Shown piece by piece: positions 40,178 through 49,019 of a DNA stretch of 53,060 bases. Made by a program: the position numbers and the translations under genes. Origin of the DNA: a virus; IMG/VR virus record IMGVR_UViG_3300010354_000122, positions 1 to 53,060 of that record, one strand, 5' to 3'. The first letter of the stretch is position 1; each line of letters opens with the position of its first letter. The notes below the pieces were generated by a model. It saw nothing but the letters and a program-made list of their open reading frames with translations, ran no database searches and was not told the DNA's origin.

Positions 40178-41698
40178 ATGTCAACACCTGATTTGCTTAA
40201 TCGGACCACAGATAGGCCGATTGTACCATCAAAATACCGCCCTCGAGGCGCCAAACCTGTTCAAGACAAGATTATTGTCAATCCACCAGACACTCCTGTA
40301 AACGAGGAGGCTGAGAAAACTGCCGTAATGACGTTTGGCAGAATGAATCCCCCAACTATTGGTCATGAAAAACTTCTCAACAAAGTTGCTGAAGTTGCTA
40401 ACGAGCACGGCGGATCAGCTCATGCGTTCGTTAGCCATTCCCAAGACAAGAAAAACCCGCTTTCTCAAGATGATAAGATTGGATACGTGAAGAAGTTTGC
40501 TCCAGAAGGAGTACACGTCCACGGATCATCAAAAGACTCCCCTTCTATTATTCAGGCTGCAAAAAAGCTGCACGATAGCGGCAATAAGCATCTTGTTGTG
40601 GTTGCTGGAGAGGATAGAGTTGGAGAATATCACAAACTTCTTCACAAATATAACGATCATCCAGATCATTATAGCTTCAAGTCAATAAAGGTCGTGTCAG
40701 CTGGTAGTAGAGACCCAGATGCAGAGGGTGTTGAGGGAATGTCTGCTTCAAAAATGAGAGCTCATGCAGCTGCAGGAGAACATAAAGAGTTTAAGGCTGG
40801 ATTACCAAAAGCTTTGCATCCTCATGCAAAAGAAATGATGGATAAGGTCCGTGAAGGTCTTGGCGTTAACGAAGATGTAGTCAATGAGGTAAATCTTGAG
40901 ACGCGAATAAAGCGTGCAATGAATCTTAGACGTTACCGTGCAAAGATTCAGCAATACAAAAAGCGTGCTCAAATGCGCTATGCTTCTCCATACAATCTTC
41001 ACAAAAAAGCATTAAGATATGCAAGAATGGCTCTTAAGAAGCGATTAGCTGGTGATAAAGGACAGGCTTATACAAGCCTACCTCCATCCCAGAAAAAAGC
41101 AATCGATAGAGTTTTAACACAAAGAGTGAAACAAGTTAAACAGATTGCTACAAGAATTCAACCACGTGTAACTCAGGCTGAATTTGCAAGAATGGCATCA
41201 GCTCACGTTGGTAAGCCAAAATCTGGAACTAAAGCATTCTTTAAGGGAAAAATTCAAGTTCAAAGCTATGATGCGTTAGAGAAAAAAGCTAACGAATCCG
41301 GTTTTGATATCAAAATTATCCAAGAAGTGTTTGAAAGAGGTTATAATAGTTGGAACAACCATCTGAAAACCCGCGAACAACTCGGTTTCGAGCGTGTAAA
41401 CTCGTTTATCAATCAAGGCAAGACATATTTTGACGAAGATAAAGATCTTGCTGAGTCAGCTCTTACATATGACCGCTATGCCAAAATAACACAATTACTA
41501 AGGCTGGGTCTGGTCGATGATGACAAAAAGAAGCGTTTTCTCTCTATCCTAAATAAGATGAGGAATATCAGTGATGTAGACAAACTTCAGCTAACAGACA
41601 AAATCTTTTTAGCAAATTTGTTTGATGATATTATGGAAAAAATTGTCGATGACAATCAGTTGTTTAACAGAATGCTGTACCTGCTAAGGAGACGATAA
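40178..41698 (+). CDS. nucleotidyltransferase with long C-terminal extension
   Basis: A 506-residue two-part protein. Residues about 48-215 form a cytidylyltransferase/NMN-adenylyltransferase fold: GRMNPPTIGH at 54-63 is the HxGH-type motif (T-x-G-H here) and SASKMR at 189-194 corresponds to the ISSTxxR motif. The remaining 290 residues are very basic in the first part (about residues 240-350) and helical. Phages use such domains in NAD salvage, yet the gene lies among virion genes. The RBS is weak, so the true start could be later. Confidence 0.72.
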   Translation: MSTPDLLNRTTDRPIVPSKYRPRGAKPVQDKIIVNPPDTPVNEEAEKTAVMTFGRMNPPTIGHEKLLNKVAEVANEHGGSAHAFVSHSQDKKNPLSQDDKIGYVKKFAPEGVHVHGSSKDSPSIIQAAKKLHDSGNKHLVVVAGEDRVGEYHKLLHKYNDHPDHYSFKSIKVVSAGSRDPDAEGVEGMSASKMRAHAAAGEHKEFKAGLPKALHPHAKEMMDKVREGLGVNEDVVNEVNLETRIKRAMNLRRYRAKIQQYKKRAQMRYASPYNLHKKALRYARMALKKRLAGDKGQAYTSLPPSQKKAIDRVLTQRVKQVKQIATRIQPRVTQAEFARMASAHVGKPKSGTKAFFKGKIQVQSYDALEKKANESGFDIKIIQEVFERGYNSWNNHLKTREQLGFERVNSFINQGKTYFDEDKDLAESALTYDRYAKITQLLRLGLVDDDKKKRFLSILNKMRNISDVDKLQLTDKIFLANLFDDIMEKIVDDNQLFNRMLYLLRRR

Positions 41699-41859
41699 TG
41701 TTAGATTGGTTCAAGAAATTGCTCGAAGTAAAGAGAACAGCAAGTATCAAACCACAACCAAAAGTTGAAGAGCCAGCCGTAAAGCCACGCCGCAAGGTTA
41801 AGGCTATCAGCGGTCCAGCTAAGAAGAGTCCAGCTGGAAAGGGCATCAAGAAAAAATGA
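41698..41859 (+). CDS. small basic protein
   Basis: A 53-residue open frame with TAATG coupling to the previous gene and AAGGAG upstream. It starts MLDWFKKLLEVKR, an amphipathic helix like capsid-targeting peptides, followed by a Lys/Pro/Ala-rich tail ending in KGIKKK. The composition suggests DNA or RNA contact inside the head. It is too short for a family call. Confidence 0.65.
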   Translation: MLDWFKKLLEVKRTASIKPQPKVEEPAVKPRRKVKAISGPAKKSPAGKGIKKK

Positions 41860-42971
41860 AACTGTTGCGGTTCAATGAAGATCTGCGACAGTGGTTTGAT
41901 CCAAGCCATCCGAAAGGTGGCTGGAAAAGGATCAACACAAAAGGTGAGGTAGTAGGTCCTTGTGCTAGAGAGCCAGGAGAAGCAAAGCCTAAGTGTATGT
42001 CTAATGAAAAGATAGCATCACTTAGCAAGAAGGAAAGAGCAGCTGCGGTTCGTGCAAAACGTAAGCACGATCCCAACCCAGAGAGAAAGGGTAAACCAAT
42101 TAACGTTTCCAATTATGGAAAAGGAAAGTTGAGTGAGAATATGGAACAGCTAGACGAAAAGAGCACACCAACAAATCCAAAGCTTTGGTCAAGAGCCAAG
42201 GCTCTAGCTCGTTCTAAGTTTGATGTGTATCCTTCTGCTTATGCAAATGGCTGGGCAGCAAAGTGGTACAAGTCGAAAGGTGGAGGGTGGAAATCTATGA
42301 ACGAAGCAGCTGATAAAGATCCCCGTGAGTATAACTATGAGGGGGACATGACAAAGTCTGATCTCCGTTCAATCATGGCAAATGCTCAGAAGATTCACGA
42401 CATGCTCGAGGATGATACCAACCTTCCTGAGTGGGTACAGTCGAAGGTAACGTTGGCAGAAGATTACATTTCCACAGTTGCCAACTATCTTACTGCTGAA
42501 ATGAATGAAGAAAAGATGCCTGAATTAAAGCGTCTTGGTTCTAATCCCGGAAAGTTTAAAAAGCTTGTTGCAAGAGTTCTTGGCCAAAGAGCTGCCAAAA
42601 AGATTGATGGAACAGATGGATCTAGAATCATGGCCAAAGCCAAGAAAGATGGAAACACAGATTTGTTCCGCAAGGGCTCTTTCATTAAGAACTTTTATGG
42701 TGAAGAAACTGACCTTGAAGAAAAGACAATGGGAAAGCCATTCCGTACACCAGGCGGTCCTAAGAAGTTTGCTGTTTACGTTAAGAATCCAGAATCTGGA
42801 AACGTAAAGAAAGTGACGTTCGGTGATCCAAACCTTTCAATCAAAAGAGACAGTCCTGAAAGAAGAAAGTCTTTCAGAGCAAGACACAATTGTGAGAATC
42901 CAGGTCCAAGAACAAAAGCCAGATATTGGAGCTGTAGACAGTGGAGAGCTGGCGCAAAGGTGGAGGCATAA
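41856..42971 (+). CDS. virion-region protein, multi-domain, possible internal head protein
   Basis: A 371-residue protein with two or three blocks: FDPSHPKGGWKRI near residues 14-26, a small block around STPTNPKLWSRAKALARSKF and YANGWAAKWYKSKGGGW (about 103-147), and a C-terminal cysteine-containing block KSFRARHNCENPGP. Each block occurs in uncharacterised phage protein families. It is Lys-rich throughout. It lies between the small basic protein and Dps-like genes, overlapping the former by four bases and the latter by one. Confidence 0.68.
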   Translation: MKLLRFNEDLRQWFDPSHPKGGWKRINTKGEVVGPCAREPGEAKPKCMSNEKIASLSKKERAAAVRAKRKHDPNPERKGKPINVSNYGKGKLSENMEQLDEKSTPTNPKLWSRAKALARSKFDVYPSAYANGWAAKWYKSKGGGWKSMNEAADKDPREYNYEGDMTKSDLRSIMANAQKIHDMLEDDTNLPEWVQSKVTLAEDYISTVANYLTAEMNEEKMPELKRLGSNPGKFKKLVARVLGQRAAKKIDGTDGSRIMAKAKKDGNTDLFRKGSFIKNFYGEETDLEEKTMGKPFRTPGGPKKFAVYVKNPESGNVKKVTFGDPNLSIKRDSPERRKSFRARHNCENPGPRTKARYWSCRQWRAGAKVEA

Positions 42972-43420
42972 TGGACGAACTGCATAGACTATTAAATAAA
43001 GTACTTGCTGATACGTTTGTGTTGGCGCTAAAGACTCAGAACGTTCATTGGAATGTTGAAGATCCAGACTTCTACGCTTACCATAAGTTCACACAAGATA
43101 TGTACGAAGAGCTTTTTGGCGCTGTTGATCCTATTGCTGAACATATTAGAAGCACAGATGGATATGCTGTTGGTTCGCTCGGCCAGTATCTTCAAATGAA
43201 ATCGATTGATGAGTTTGTTGTGTTGCCTCGTCCATTGCAGGCATTCAGTGAGCTATTGAACGATCACCAAAAAGTAATTAATGTTTTGATGGAAGCTTTC
43301 CATATGGCTGAAAAGTTTATGGAGCACGGCCTATCAAACTTTATACAAGATAGAATGGATGCACACAAAAAGCATATGTGGATGTTAAGAGCAACTGTAA
43401 AGAACAGAGAAGATGAATAA
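42971..43420 (+). CDS. Dps-like ferritin-fold protein
   Basis: A 149-residue protein of the Dps/ferritin-like family. The ferroxidase residues fit Dps: His26 in NVHWNV, His38 in AYHKF, then Asp53 and Glu57 in AVDPIAEHIR. The N-terminal helix LLNKVLADTFVLALKTQ is typical. Dps forms 12-mers that store iron and protect DNA. ATG 42971 overlaps the previous stop; the frame from 42941 has no RBS. It lies inside the virion cluster, so it might be packaged or used late in infection. Confidence 0.85.
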   Translation: MDELHRLLNKVLADTFVLALKTQNVHWNVEDPDFYAYHKFTQDMYEELFGAVDPIAEHIRSTDGYAVGSLGQYLQMKSIDEFVVLPRPLQAFSELLNDHQKVINVLMEAFHMAEKFMEHGLSNFIQDRMDAHKKHMWMLRATVKNREDE

Positions 43421-44021
43421 ATTTAAAAGTTTAGAAAGCAAGATCAGAGACATTTTTAGAGGCCTGCGTACCGAAGCCTCTTATGTTAGTATGCGTACTG
43501 CAATTAGGCAAGTTGCAGAAGCAAAGAAGCATAGAATTGAAACACATGCTCTCGATCAGATTTCTGCTGGCACATATCAGACAAAACATTTTGAGATGTG
43601 CCCATCAGCTCAGAAACTATACACAAACCTTCCGAAAAGTGTTGATCCAATGGATGCTGAGGAAGGCGCTATTTTACAAGATAAATTGTTTGCGTTAGAA
43701 AAAGCTGTTCTATCCAAGGGTCGTTCATCTCAACAGGACGTAGATACTGCAACACAATTAGTTGATAAGACGTTACGTGTTGCTGATAGAATGGGATTGC
43801 GTAAACAGCACGATCAATATTTGCAAATGCATCTTGGAAAAATTGAAAGCCACCTAAAGCCTGATAAGATGGAAACTGGCAAGATGGAAAAAGCAAGATT
43901 CAAGCATGCCTCTTACGAACCAACAATAGAGACCCCAGATATGGATATTGACAACTCGAAGTTTAAGATTTCGAGAAGTATCAAGGGTCAACGCAAACTA
44001 AAGATTATAGATAACGACTAG
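43413..44021 (+). CDS. hypothetical protein of the virion cluster
   Basis: A 202-residue, helical, basic protein. The N-terminus MNKFKSLESKIRDIFRG is amphipathic and might act in head targeting. MDAEEGAILQDKLFALEKAVL in the middle forms a clear helix, and the C-terminus has a KFKISRSIKGQRKLKI segment. It overlaps the Dps-like gene by eight bases. I do not recognise a family. Confidence 0.65.
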   Translation: MNKFKSLESKIRDIFRGLRTEASYVSMRTAIRQVAEAKKHRIETHALDQISAGTYQTKHFEMCPSAQKLYTNLPKSVDPMDAEEGAILQDKLFALEKAVLSKGRSSQQDVDTATQLVDKTLRVADRMGLRKQHDQYLQMHLGKIESHLKPDKMETGKMEKARFKHASYEPTIETPDMDIDNSKFKISRSIKGQRKLKIIDND

Positions 44022-44031
44022 GAGCAACAAA

Positions 44032-46080
44032 ATGAAGTTAACGGACCAACCAAAAGATCTTTTGAAGGCTGTTCAAGAAGTTATTAAAACCTCAACACCT
44101 GCAGCCAACGAAAAAGCTAAAGATGTTAGCGATAAGCTTTCTGCTCGCTATGAGTCGATGAGACCAAAACAGCTAAAAGAATATTTGCAGCCTGGTCCTA
44201 ATGGAAGACCTGTCCCGCCTCATGGAGAAAAGGCCGATAGAGAATTAAGAAAGCAACAGGCAGCAGATCTTGCTCAAGACCGTCGCGACGCAGCTGCCCT
44301 TAAGAGAGCAGAAGTAGATACCAACAGACCAATTGGTGCAATGACACCGAAAGAGGTAGAGCTTCGTAATAAAGCAAATGTCGAAATGAACAGGCCTATG
44401 GATGCTACGGGTCGTGCCAAGAAATTGAAAGAGGAACAAAAAGAAGGAGCCAAAAAACATCCTGCAGAAGGAACTTTCGGATTTCCTATTGATACTTCAA
44501 ATCAACCAAGAAGGCCAGTCAAACCAGCACAAAAACAAGAAGCACCCAAATCACCACAAAAGCAAGAAACGTCTGCTGAAATCATGAAAAGAATTCAAAA
44601 GCAAATTGATGATATGAATAAGCAGATGGATGCTACCGAGAAGAAGTTGCAGGCTACTGAAAGAGCTCAGGAAACAAAAAAGAAGCCTGTTGCAGTTGTT
44701 ACACCAACAGATATGCAAGGCAGACCTGTTAATAGACCTGAACCATCAACTAAGACCGAACCTCCTCCTGCATGGATGCAAAAACCAGCATATAAAAAAT
44801 CACTTCCACTTGGAACTGATGTTGACGCAGCTGAAAGAGAAGCGGAACGGACAAAGCCATCAAAGGTTGAGCCAGCTAAGATTGCAACAGTTAAGGCTGA
44901 ACCAATTGAAGTTCCTAAGACCGATATGTCAGAGCCTAAGTTAGCTGAGTTGCCAAAGATGGAACCAATTAAAGCAAAAGCTAAAGAAGATGAGGCTGAT
45001 CAAGACATGAAGCGTCCAATGGGTGCTGAAAAAGAAAAACCAAAAGCAGCAGAGGCCGAGCCAGCAAAGGTTGGTAAGGTTCAAGCCGAAAAACCAAAAA
45101 TGCGTTATTTCGATCCATACCAAGGAGCTGAAACAGAAGCAGGTCATGGTTTTCAAGGAAACGTACCCTACTACGACAAACCTTATGAGCCTGGAATGAA
45201 GCCAGCCGGTTATCAACAAGACGTTGCTCCTCGCTCACCAGTTCCTGAACCCGAAAAAGGTGAGGAAGAGGATGTTGTCACGAAGGGTGTAAAGAAGGTT
45301 GCTGGTAAGCTTGCTTCATTCTTTAAAAAGAAAGAAGAACCAGACCAAGATATGAAGCGTCCAATGGGTACTCAAAAAGAACACGTTGAGATTGAAGAAG
45401 CAGAGCTTCGTCCAGATATTGAGAAGAAGTTTGCAGAAAATCCAAAAGGTGTTGAAGTTCATATGAAGCATAAAAAGACTGGAAAAATAGAAGTTACAAA
45501 ATTCCCAGGCACCTTCACTGCTGTCAAGGCTGCGAAGCGTCACATTGCAGATATGGAAAAGCAAGGATATAAACTTCACGCTAAAAAATTAATGGAAGAT
45601 GACAACCAAGAACAAGAGGAAATAAGTATGGATAAGAAACAGCTCGTTGTTGAAAAGATGATGAAAAAGCTTAGAGGTAAGCTCGATCCTGTTGGTAAAG
45701 AAGATGCCGACATTGATAATGATGGTGATTCAGACAAGTCTGATTCTTATTTGAAGAATCGCCGTGAAAAGATTGCAGCTGCCATGAAAGAAGAGCTTGT
45801 TGGCAAGCAACATAAGATAGATGCAAACAAAAACAACAAGATTGATGCTGAGGACTTTGAATTACTTCGTAAGCGTCGTAAGCTTGCTAAGGAAGAAGTC
45901 GAACAAGTTGATGAGGCCTCATATTCAGCAAAGCAAGCACGTGCTGGTAAGGATATTGGCAAGCCAGGCAAGATGTTTGGTAAAATTGCTGCTTCAGCTG
46001 CAAAGCGTTATGGTTCAGAAGAAGCTGGCAAGCGTGTTGCTGGTGCAATTCTCAAGAAACTACGTGGAAAGGGAAAATAA
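44032..46080 (+). CDS. large low-complexity internal head protein candidate with EF-hand-like loops
   Basis: A 682-residue Lys/Glu/Pro-rich protein, largely disordered in composition. Short motifs recur: DMKRPMGA near 44998 and again near 45343, with related EMNRPMDA near 44385. EF-hand-like loops are DADIDNDGDSD (from 45703) and DANKNNKIDAED (from 45820). The C-terminus resembles a small helical domain found at the ends of many phage virion proteins (RAGKDIGKPGKMFGKIAA). T4 packs similar charged proteins in its head core, so an internal or scaffold role is likely but not proved. Confidence 0.65.
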   Translation: MKLTDQPKDLLKAVQEVIKTSTPAANEKAKDVSDKLSARYESMRPKQLKEYLQPGPNGRPVPPHGEKADRELRKQQAADLAQDRRDAAALKRAEVDTNRPIGAMTPKEVELRNKANVEMNRPMDATGRAKKLKEEQKEGAKKHPAEGTFGFPIDTSNQPRRPVKPAQKQEAPKSPQKQETSAEIMKRIQKQIDDMNKQMDATEKKLQATERAQETKKKPVAVVTPTDMQGRPVNRPEPSTKTEPPPAWMQKPAYKKSLPLGTDVDAAEREAERTKPSKVEPAKIATVKAEPIEVPKTDMSEPKLAELPKMEPIKAKAKEDEADQDMKRPMGAEKEKPKAAEAEPAKVGKVQAEKPKMRYFDPYQGAETEAGHGFQGNVPYYDKPYEPGMKPAGYQQDVAPRSPVPEPEKGEEEDVVTKGVKKVAGKLASFFKKKEEPDQDMKRPMGTQKEHVEIEEAELRPDIEKKFAENPKGVEVHMKHKKTGKIEVTKFPGTFTAVKAAKRHIADMEKQGYKLHAKKLMEDDNQEQEEISMDKKQLVVEKMMKKLRGKLDPVGKEDADIDNDGDSDKSDSYLKNRREKIAAAMKEELVGKQHKIDANKNNKIDAEDFELLRKRRKLAKEEVEQVDEASYSAKQARAGKDIGKPGKMFGKIAASAAKRYGSEEAGKRVAGAILKKLRGKGK

Positions 46081-47045
46081 TGGCTAGATCAGCTACATAC
46101 CAGCTAATTAGACGTGTCCTTGATGAAAAAGTTCAAGGCATGAAAGGTCGTTCGAGTCCAGAGAAAGAAGACGAAACTGACGAAGAAGAACTTAAAAAAC
46201 TTCTTGCTACCAAACAAAAAAACAAATCAGCCAAAAAAGATGAGGCTGAACCAGACGCAGACATGAAGCAACCAATGGGAGCTGAGGACGAGAAAAAGTC
46301 TTTGAAAGCTAAACCAGTCAAGTCTGAAGAAGATGAGGAGGAAAAAGAGGGAGAGGAAGAAAAGGAAGAGAAGGCTGAAAAAGTCGAGCCTCCTAAAAAA
46401 GATAAGGAAACAACTTCCATGAAGGATAAGGAAGAAAAGCCAAAACAAGCTAAATCTTCTGAAGATGAAGATGAGGAAGATGAGGTTTATGCTGGTCCCA
46501 AGGGCGCGCGCGCAGGTAAAGTGTATGCAGGCCCAGATGGAGCACGTGCTGGTGATGTATATGCAGGTCCAGACGGAGCTCGAGCAGGCAACGTATACGC
46601 AGGTCCAGAAGGAGCTGGCGTACGCAAGAGTTCTACAAAAAAAGTACAAGAACAAAGATCTTCATTGTATAGCGTAGTAATGCGCGTTATTGAAGAAGGT
46701 CGTGGACGTCCTCGTAAGAACCCAAACGATCCGAAGTGGCAGAAAAAGACAGCCAACAGCGACGATAGCGAGGAAATGGAAGGTCTTCAGCCTGATTCTG
46801 GAAGGGAAGCTGATCAGCACATCCATGTTCGTCTCAAAGCAGTGACAGATAGCTCTGAAAAAGGAGGAGCTGACGTTACGTTTGATAACGGGAAAAAACA
46901 TTTTGTAAAGCAAAATGTTGCAAAAACAGTGCTTTCCGCTTTGGATAAGATGAAACCAGAGGCTCGTAAGCAAATACATGATCATATTGCACAGTCGCAT
47001 GAGAATTTAATGCAAGTGCACTCAATGCTTACTGGTAAAAAATAA
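46080..47045 (+). CDS. virion-region protein with tandem repeats and AT-hook
   Basis: A 321-residue protein starting MARSATYQLIRRVLDEK. An acidic Lys/Glu-rich stretch contains DMKQPMGA, shared with the preceding gene. From 46485 a 12-residue unit (VYAGPDGARAGx) occurs three times plus a partial fourth. RGRPRK at residues 208-213 (46701-46718) is an AT-hook core. The C-terminal 100 residues form an alpha/beta domain with VTFDNGKKHFV. AT-hooks bind the minor groove of AT-rich DNA, which suits a protein packed with DNA. Confidence 0.65.
   Translation: MARSATYQLIRRVLDEKVQGMKGRSSPEKEDETDEEELKKLLATKQKNKSAKKDEAEPDADMKQPMGAEDEKKSLKAKPVKSEEDEEEKEGEEEKEEKAEKVEPPKKDKETTSMKDKEEKPKQAKSSEDEDEEDEVYAGPKGARAGKVYAGPDGARAGDVYAGPDGARAGNVYAGPEGAGVRKSSTKKVQEQRSSLYSVVMRVIEEGRGRPRKNPNDPKWQKKTANSDDSEEMEGLQPDSGREADQHIHVRLKAVTDSSEKGGADVTFDNGKKHFVKQNVAKTVLSALDKMKPEARKQIHDHIAQSHENLMQVHSMLTGKK
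46485..46616 (+). repeat. tandem 36-bp repeat coding VYAGPDGARAG
   Basis: Units begin at 46485, 46521 and 46557, with a partial unit at 46593. The DNA differs between units mostly at third codon positions, so selection acts on the peptide. Confidence 0.85.
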
Positions 47046-47051
47046 TAAATA
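47044..47051 (+). promoter_or_regulatory. candidate late promoter motif AATAAATA
   Basis: AATAAATA overlaps the upstream stop codon and lies 32 bases before the next structural gene, which has its own leader with TAGGAG. Confidence 0.5.
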
Positions 47052-47083
47052 CAAGTAATTAGAACGCTTTTTAGGAGAAAAAA

Positions 47084-47923
47084 ATGGCACAATGGGGAAC
47101 TACAGACGACGCAGCAAACTCAGTTATCTGGGCTGTTGCAGGTTACGGAAAAAGAGCAAATTCTGCAAACCGTGACGAATTTTTCGGCAACACAACTGCT
47201 GACGGTTATGTCACTGGCCTGACCGTTGGTCAGTTTGGTGTTGATAAAGACGAAATTGCAGTTGCACGTACAGGTAACGTTGCATCAGTTACTATTACAT
47301 CGGCTGGTTCAGGCTATTCCGCCAACGCCACAGTAACAATTGGTGGTGTAGTAACTGGTGGTGGTACAGGTGCTACGGCTAACGCCCAAGCAAATGCTAC
47401 AGGCCGTATTTCTGTTGTTAATATCACAGCCGAAGGTTCAAGTTTTGAATCAGCTCCAGACGTTGTGATTGCAGCTCCAACAGCAAAGACATTCAATGCT
47501 AACACAGCTGTTGATGGAACAGAAGACTTTATCACACTTGCAAGTAATGTGTTCCAAAATGGTGACTATGTTAAGTATCTTGTTGCAGCTGGCAATACAG
47601 CACTTACAAACCTTGCTAACAACACTTCATATTATGTCGTTGGTGCTAACTCAACAGGTGTTAAGCTTGCAAACACAGCTGGTGGTACAGCAATTGACCT
47701 TACAAAAGGTGCTTCTGAAACAGGTCACTCGTTAACAGGCGAGACAGCCACCGGTGTTGCAATCCTCCGTCAGGAATCTGGCGATCTTGGATACGCCCAC
47801 GTTGGTTGGAACGTTCGTAAGGTTCTTTCGAACGGTCGTGTTCAAACAGAAACTCTTGTTGCCTTGTCGAAAAACGGCATGACGACAGATGCATCTGATG
47901 ACACACAGTTGCCTGACGCCTAA
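47084..47923 (+). CDS. virion structural protein
   Basis: A 279-residue Gly/Ala/Thr-rich protein. MAQWGTTDDAANSVIWAV with GNTTADGYVTGLTVGQFGV near residues 35-53 is a pattern common to structural proteins of T4-like marine phages. A middle part with GSGYSANATVTIGG and the C-terminal AHVGWNVRKV...GRVQTETLVAL segment fit that group. It may decorate the head or tail. TAGGAG and a late motif precede it. Confidence 0.78.
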   Translation: MAQWGTTDDAANSVIWAVAGYGKRANSANRDEFFGNTTADGYVTGLTVGQFGVDKDEIAVARTGNVASVTITSAGSGYSANATVTIGGVVTGGGTGATANAQANATGRISVVNITAEGSSFESAPDVVIAAPTAKTFNANTAVDGTEDFITLASNVFQNGDYVKYLVAAGNTALTNLANNTSYYVVGANSTGVKLANTAGGTAIDLTKGASETGHSLTGETATGVAILRQESGDLGYAHVGWNVRKVLSNGRVQTETLVALSKNGMTTDASDDTQLPDA

Positions 47924-49017
47924 TGACTGATAAAGCAAAAAAGATATCTGAGTTAACGGCCGCTACTTCGGTAGCGGCCAATGACCTTTTTGTCATTGTT
48001 GGCAACACATCAGGAACCTCGACAACAAAGAAGATTACAATGTCGAACTTGTTTGCTAACGTTGATTCAAACACAACGTTCAAGCAAGTAGTTAATGTTG
48101 GTGCAAACGTTTCTGTAAACACAACAGCACTCAAAATTGGTAATAGCACTGTCTATGCAACGGTAAATTCAACTGTTATCAGTCTTAGCAATAGTGTAGT
48201 AACAAATGCAACAACCATAATGGTTGGCACAGATCTTTCTGTTAATACAACAGCAATCAAGATCGGTAACAGCACGGTCAACACAGTTGTTAACTCTTCT
48301 GTGTTCTATGTTGGAGCCAACGTTGTTATTAAGGCTAATACGTATGCATGGACATTCCACGACTCAGATGGGTTGTTATATTTGCCAAACGGTTTTGGTA
48401 ACACTTCTGGTTTTATATTTCCCGATAACCCAGCTGGTGGTAGCGGGGACGAAGCCCATATCATATATGAGCCATTAAGTGGTGAAAATATGGTTTTGGA
48501 ACTGCGTGTCCATAACGACAACGACGATTTAATTAGTCTTGATTCGTCGGGGACTGTAAAAATTATTACCAATGGTGCTACAGCTCCTAATACGTGGATC
48601 TTCCAAGCTAACGGTCAACTAACAGCTCCAGGAACAATTTCTTCAAATTTCCTTTCAGTAGGTAAAGTGGAAGAAACGTTCAGCTCAATAACAGGAGCCA
48701 ACGGTGCTGTTACACATGATTGTACAAGCAATCATATTTTTAATCACTCGTCTGTAGCAAACAACTTCACGGCAAACTTTACCAATCTCAATCTTGCTAA
48801 TAACAAAGCAACAGCTCTCACTCTTGTAATTAATCAAGGGGCAACAGCTTATGTTGCTAACGCTGTCCAGGTAGGAGGAGCTAGCCAAACTGTAAATTGG
48901 CAAGGAAACACTTCCCCGCCAACTGGTAATGCCAATAAGAAGGATATTATGACGTTTAGTATTCTTAATTCTTCTGGCGCATATACGGTGTTTGGTCAAC
49001 TCACATCTTTCGGATAA
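47923..49017 (+). CDS. tail fibre-like protein with Asn/Thr repeats
   Basis: A 364-residue protein starting KKISELTAATSVAANDLFVIV, a common fibre adhesin N-terminus. A repeat of the form NTTALKIGNSTV appears at about residues 66 and 109 (NTTAIKIGNSTV), followed by beta-rich segments typical of fibre shafts. The C-terminus (NSSGAYTVFGQL) resembles other marine-phage fibre ends. It overlaps the previous gene by one base. Receptor binding is inferred. Confidence 0.75.
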   Translation: MTDKAKKISELTAATSVAANDLFVIVGNTSGTSTTKKITMSNLFANVDSNTTFKQVVNVGANVSVNTTALKIGNSTVYATVNSTVISLSNSVVTNATTIMVGTDLSVNTTAIKIGNSTVNTVVNSSVFYVGANVVIKANTYAWTFHDSDGLLYLPNGFGNTSGFIFPDNPAGGSGDEAHIIYEPLSGENMVLELRVHNDNDDLISLDSSGTVKIITNGATAPNTWIFQANGQLTAPGTISSNFLSVGKVEETFSSITGANGAVTHDCTSNHIFNHSSVANNFTANFTNLNLANNKATALTLVINQGATAYVANAVQVGGASQTVNWQGNTSPPTGNANKKDIMTFSILNSSGAYTVFGQLTSFG

Positions 49018-49019
49018 TT

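Noticed and set aside
46227-46655. Minus-strand frame rich in Phe and Leu, looking membrane-like
   Set aside because: It is the antisense of a Lys/Glu-rich coding stretch; such antisense frames look hydrophobic by composition.
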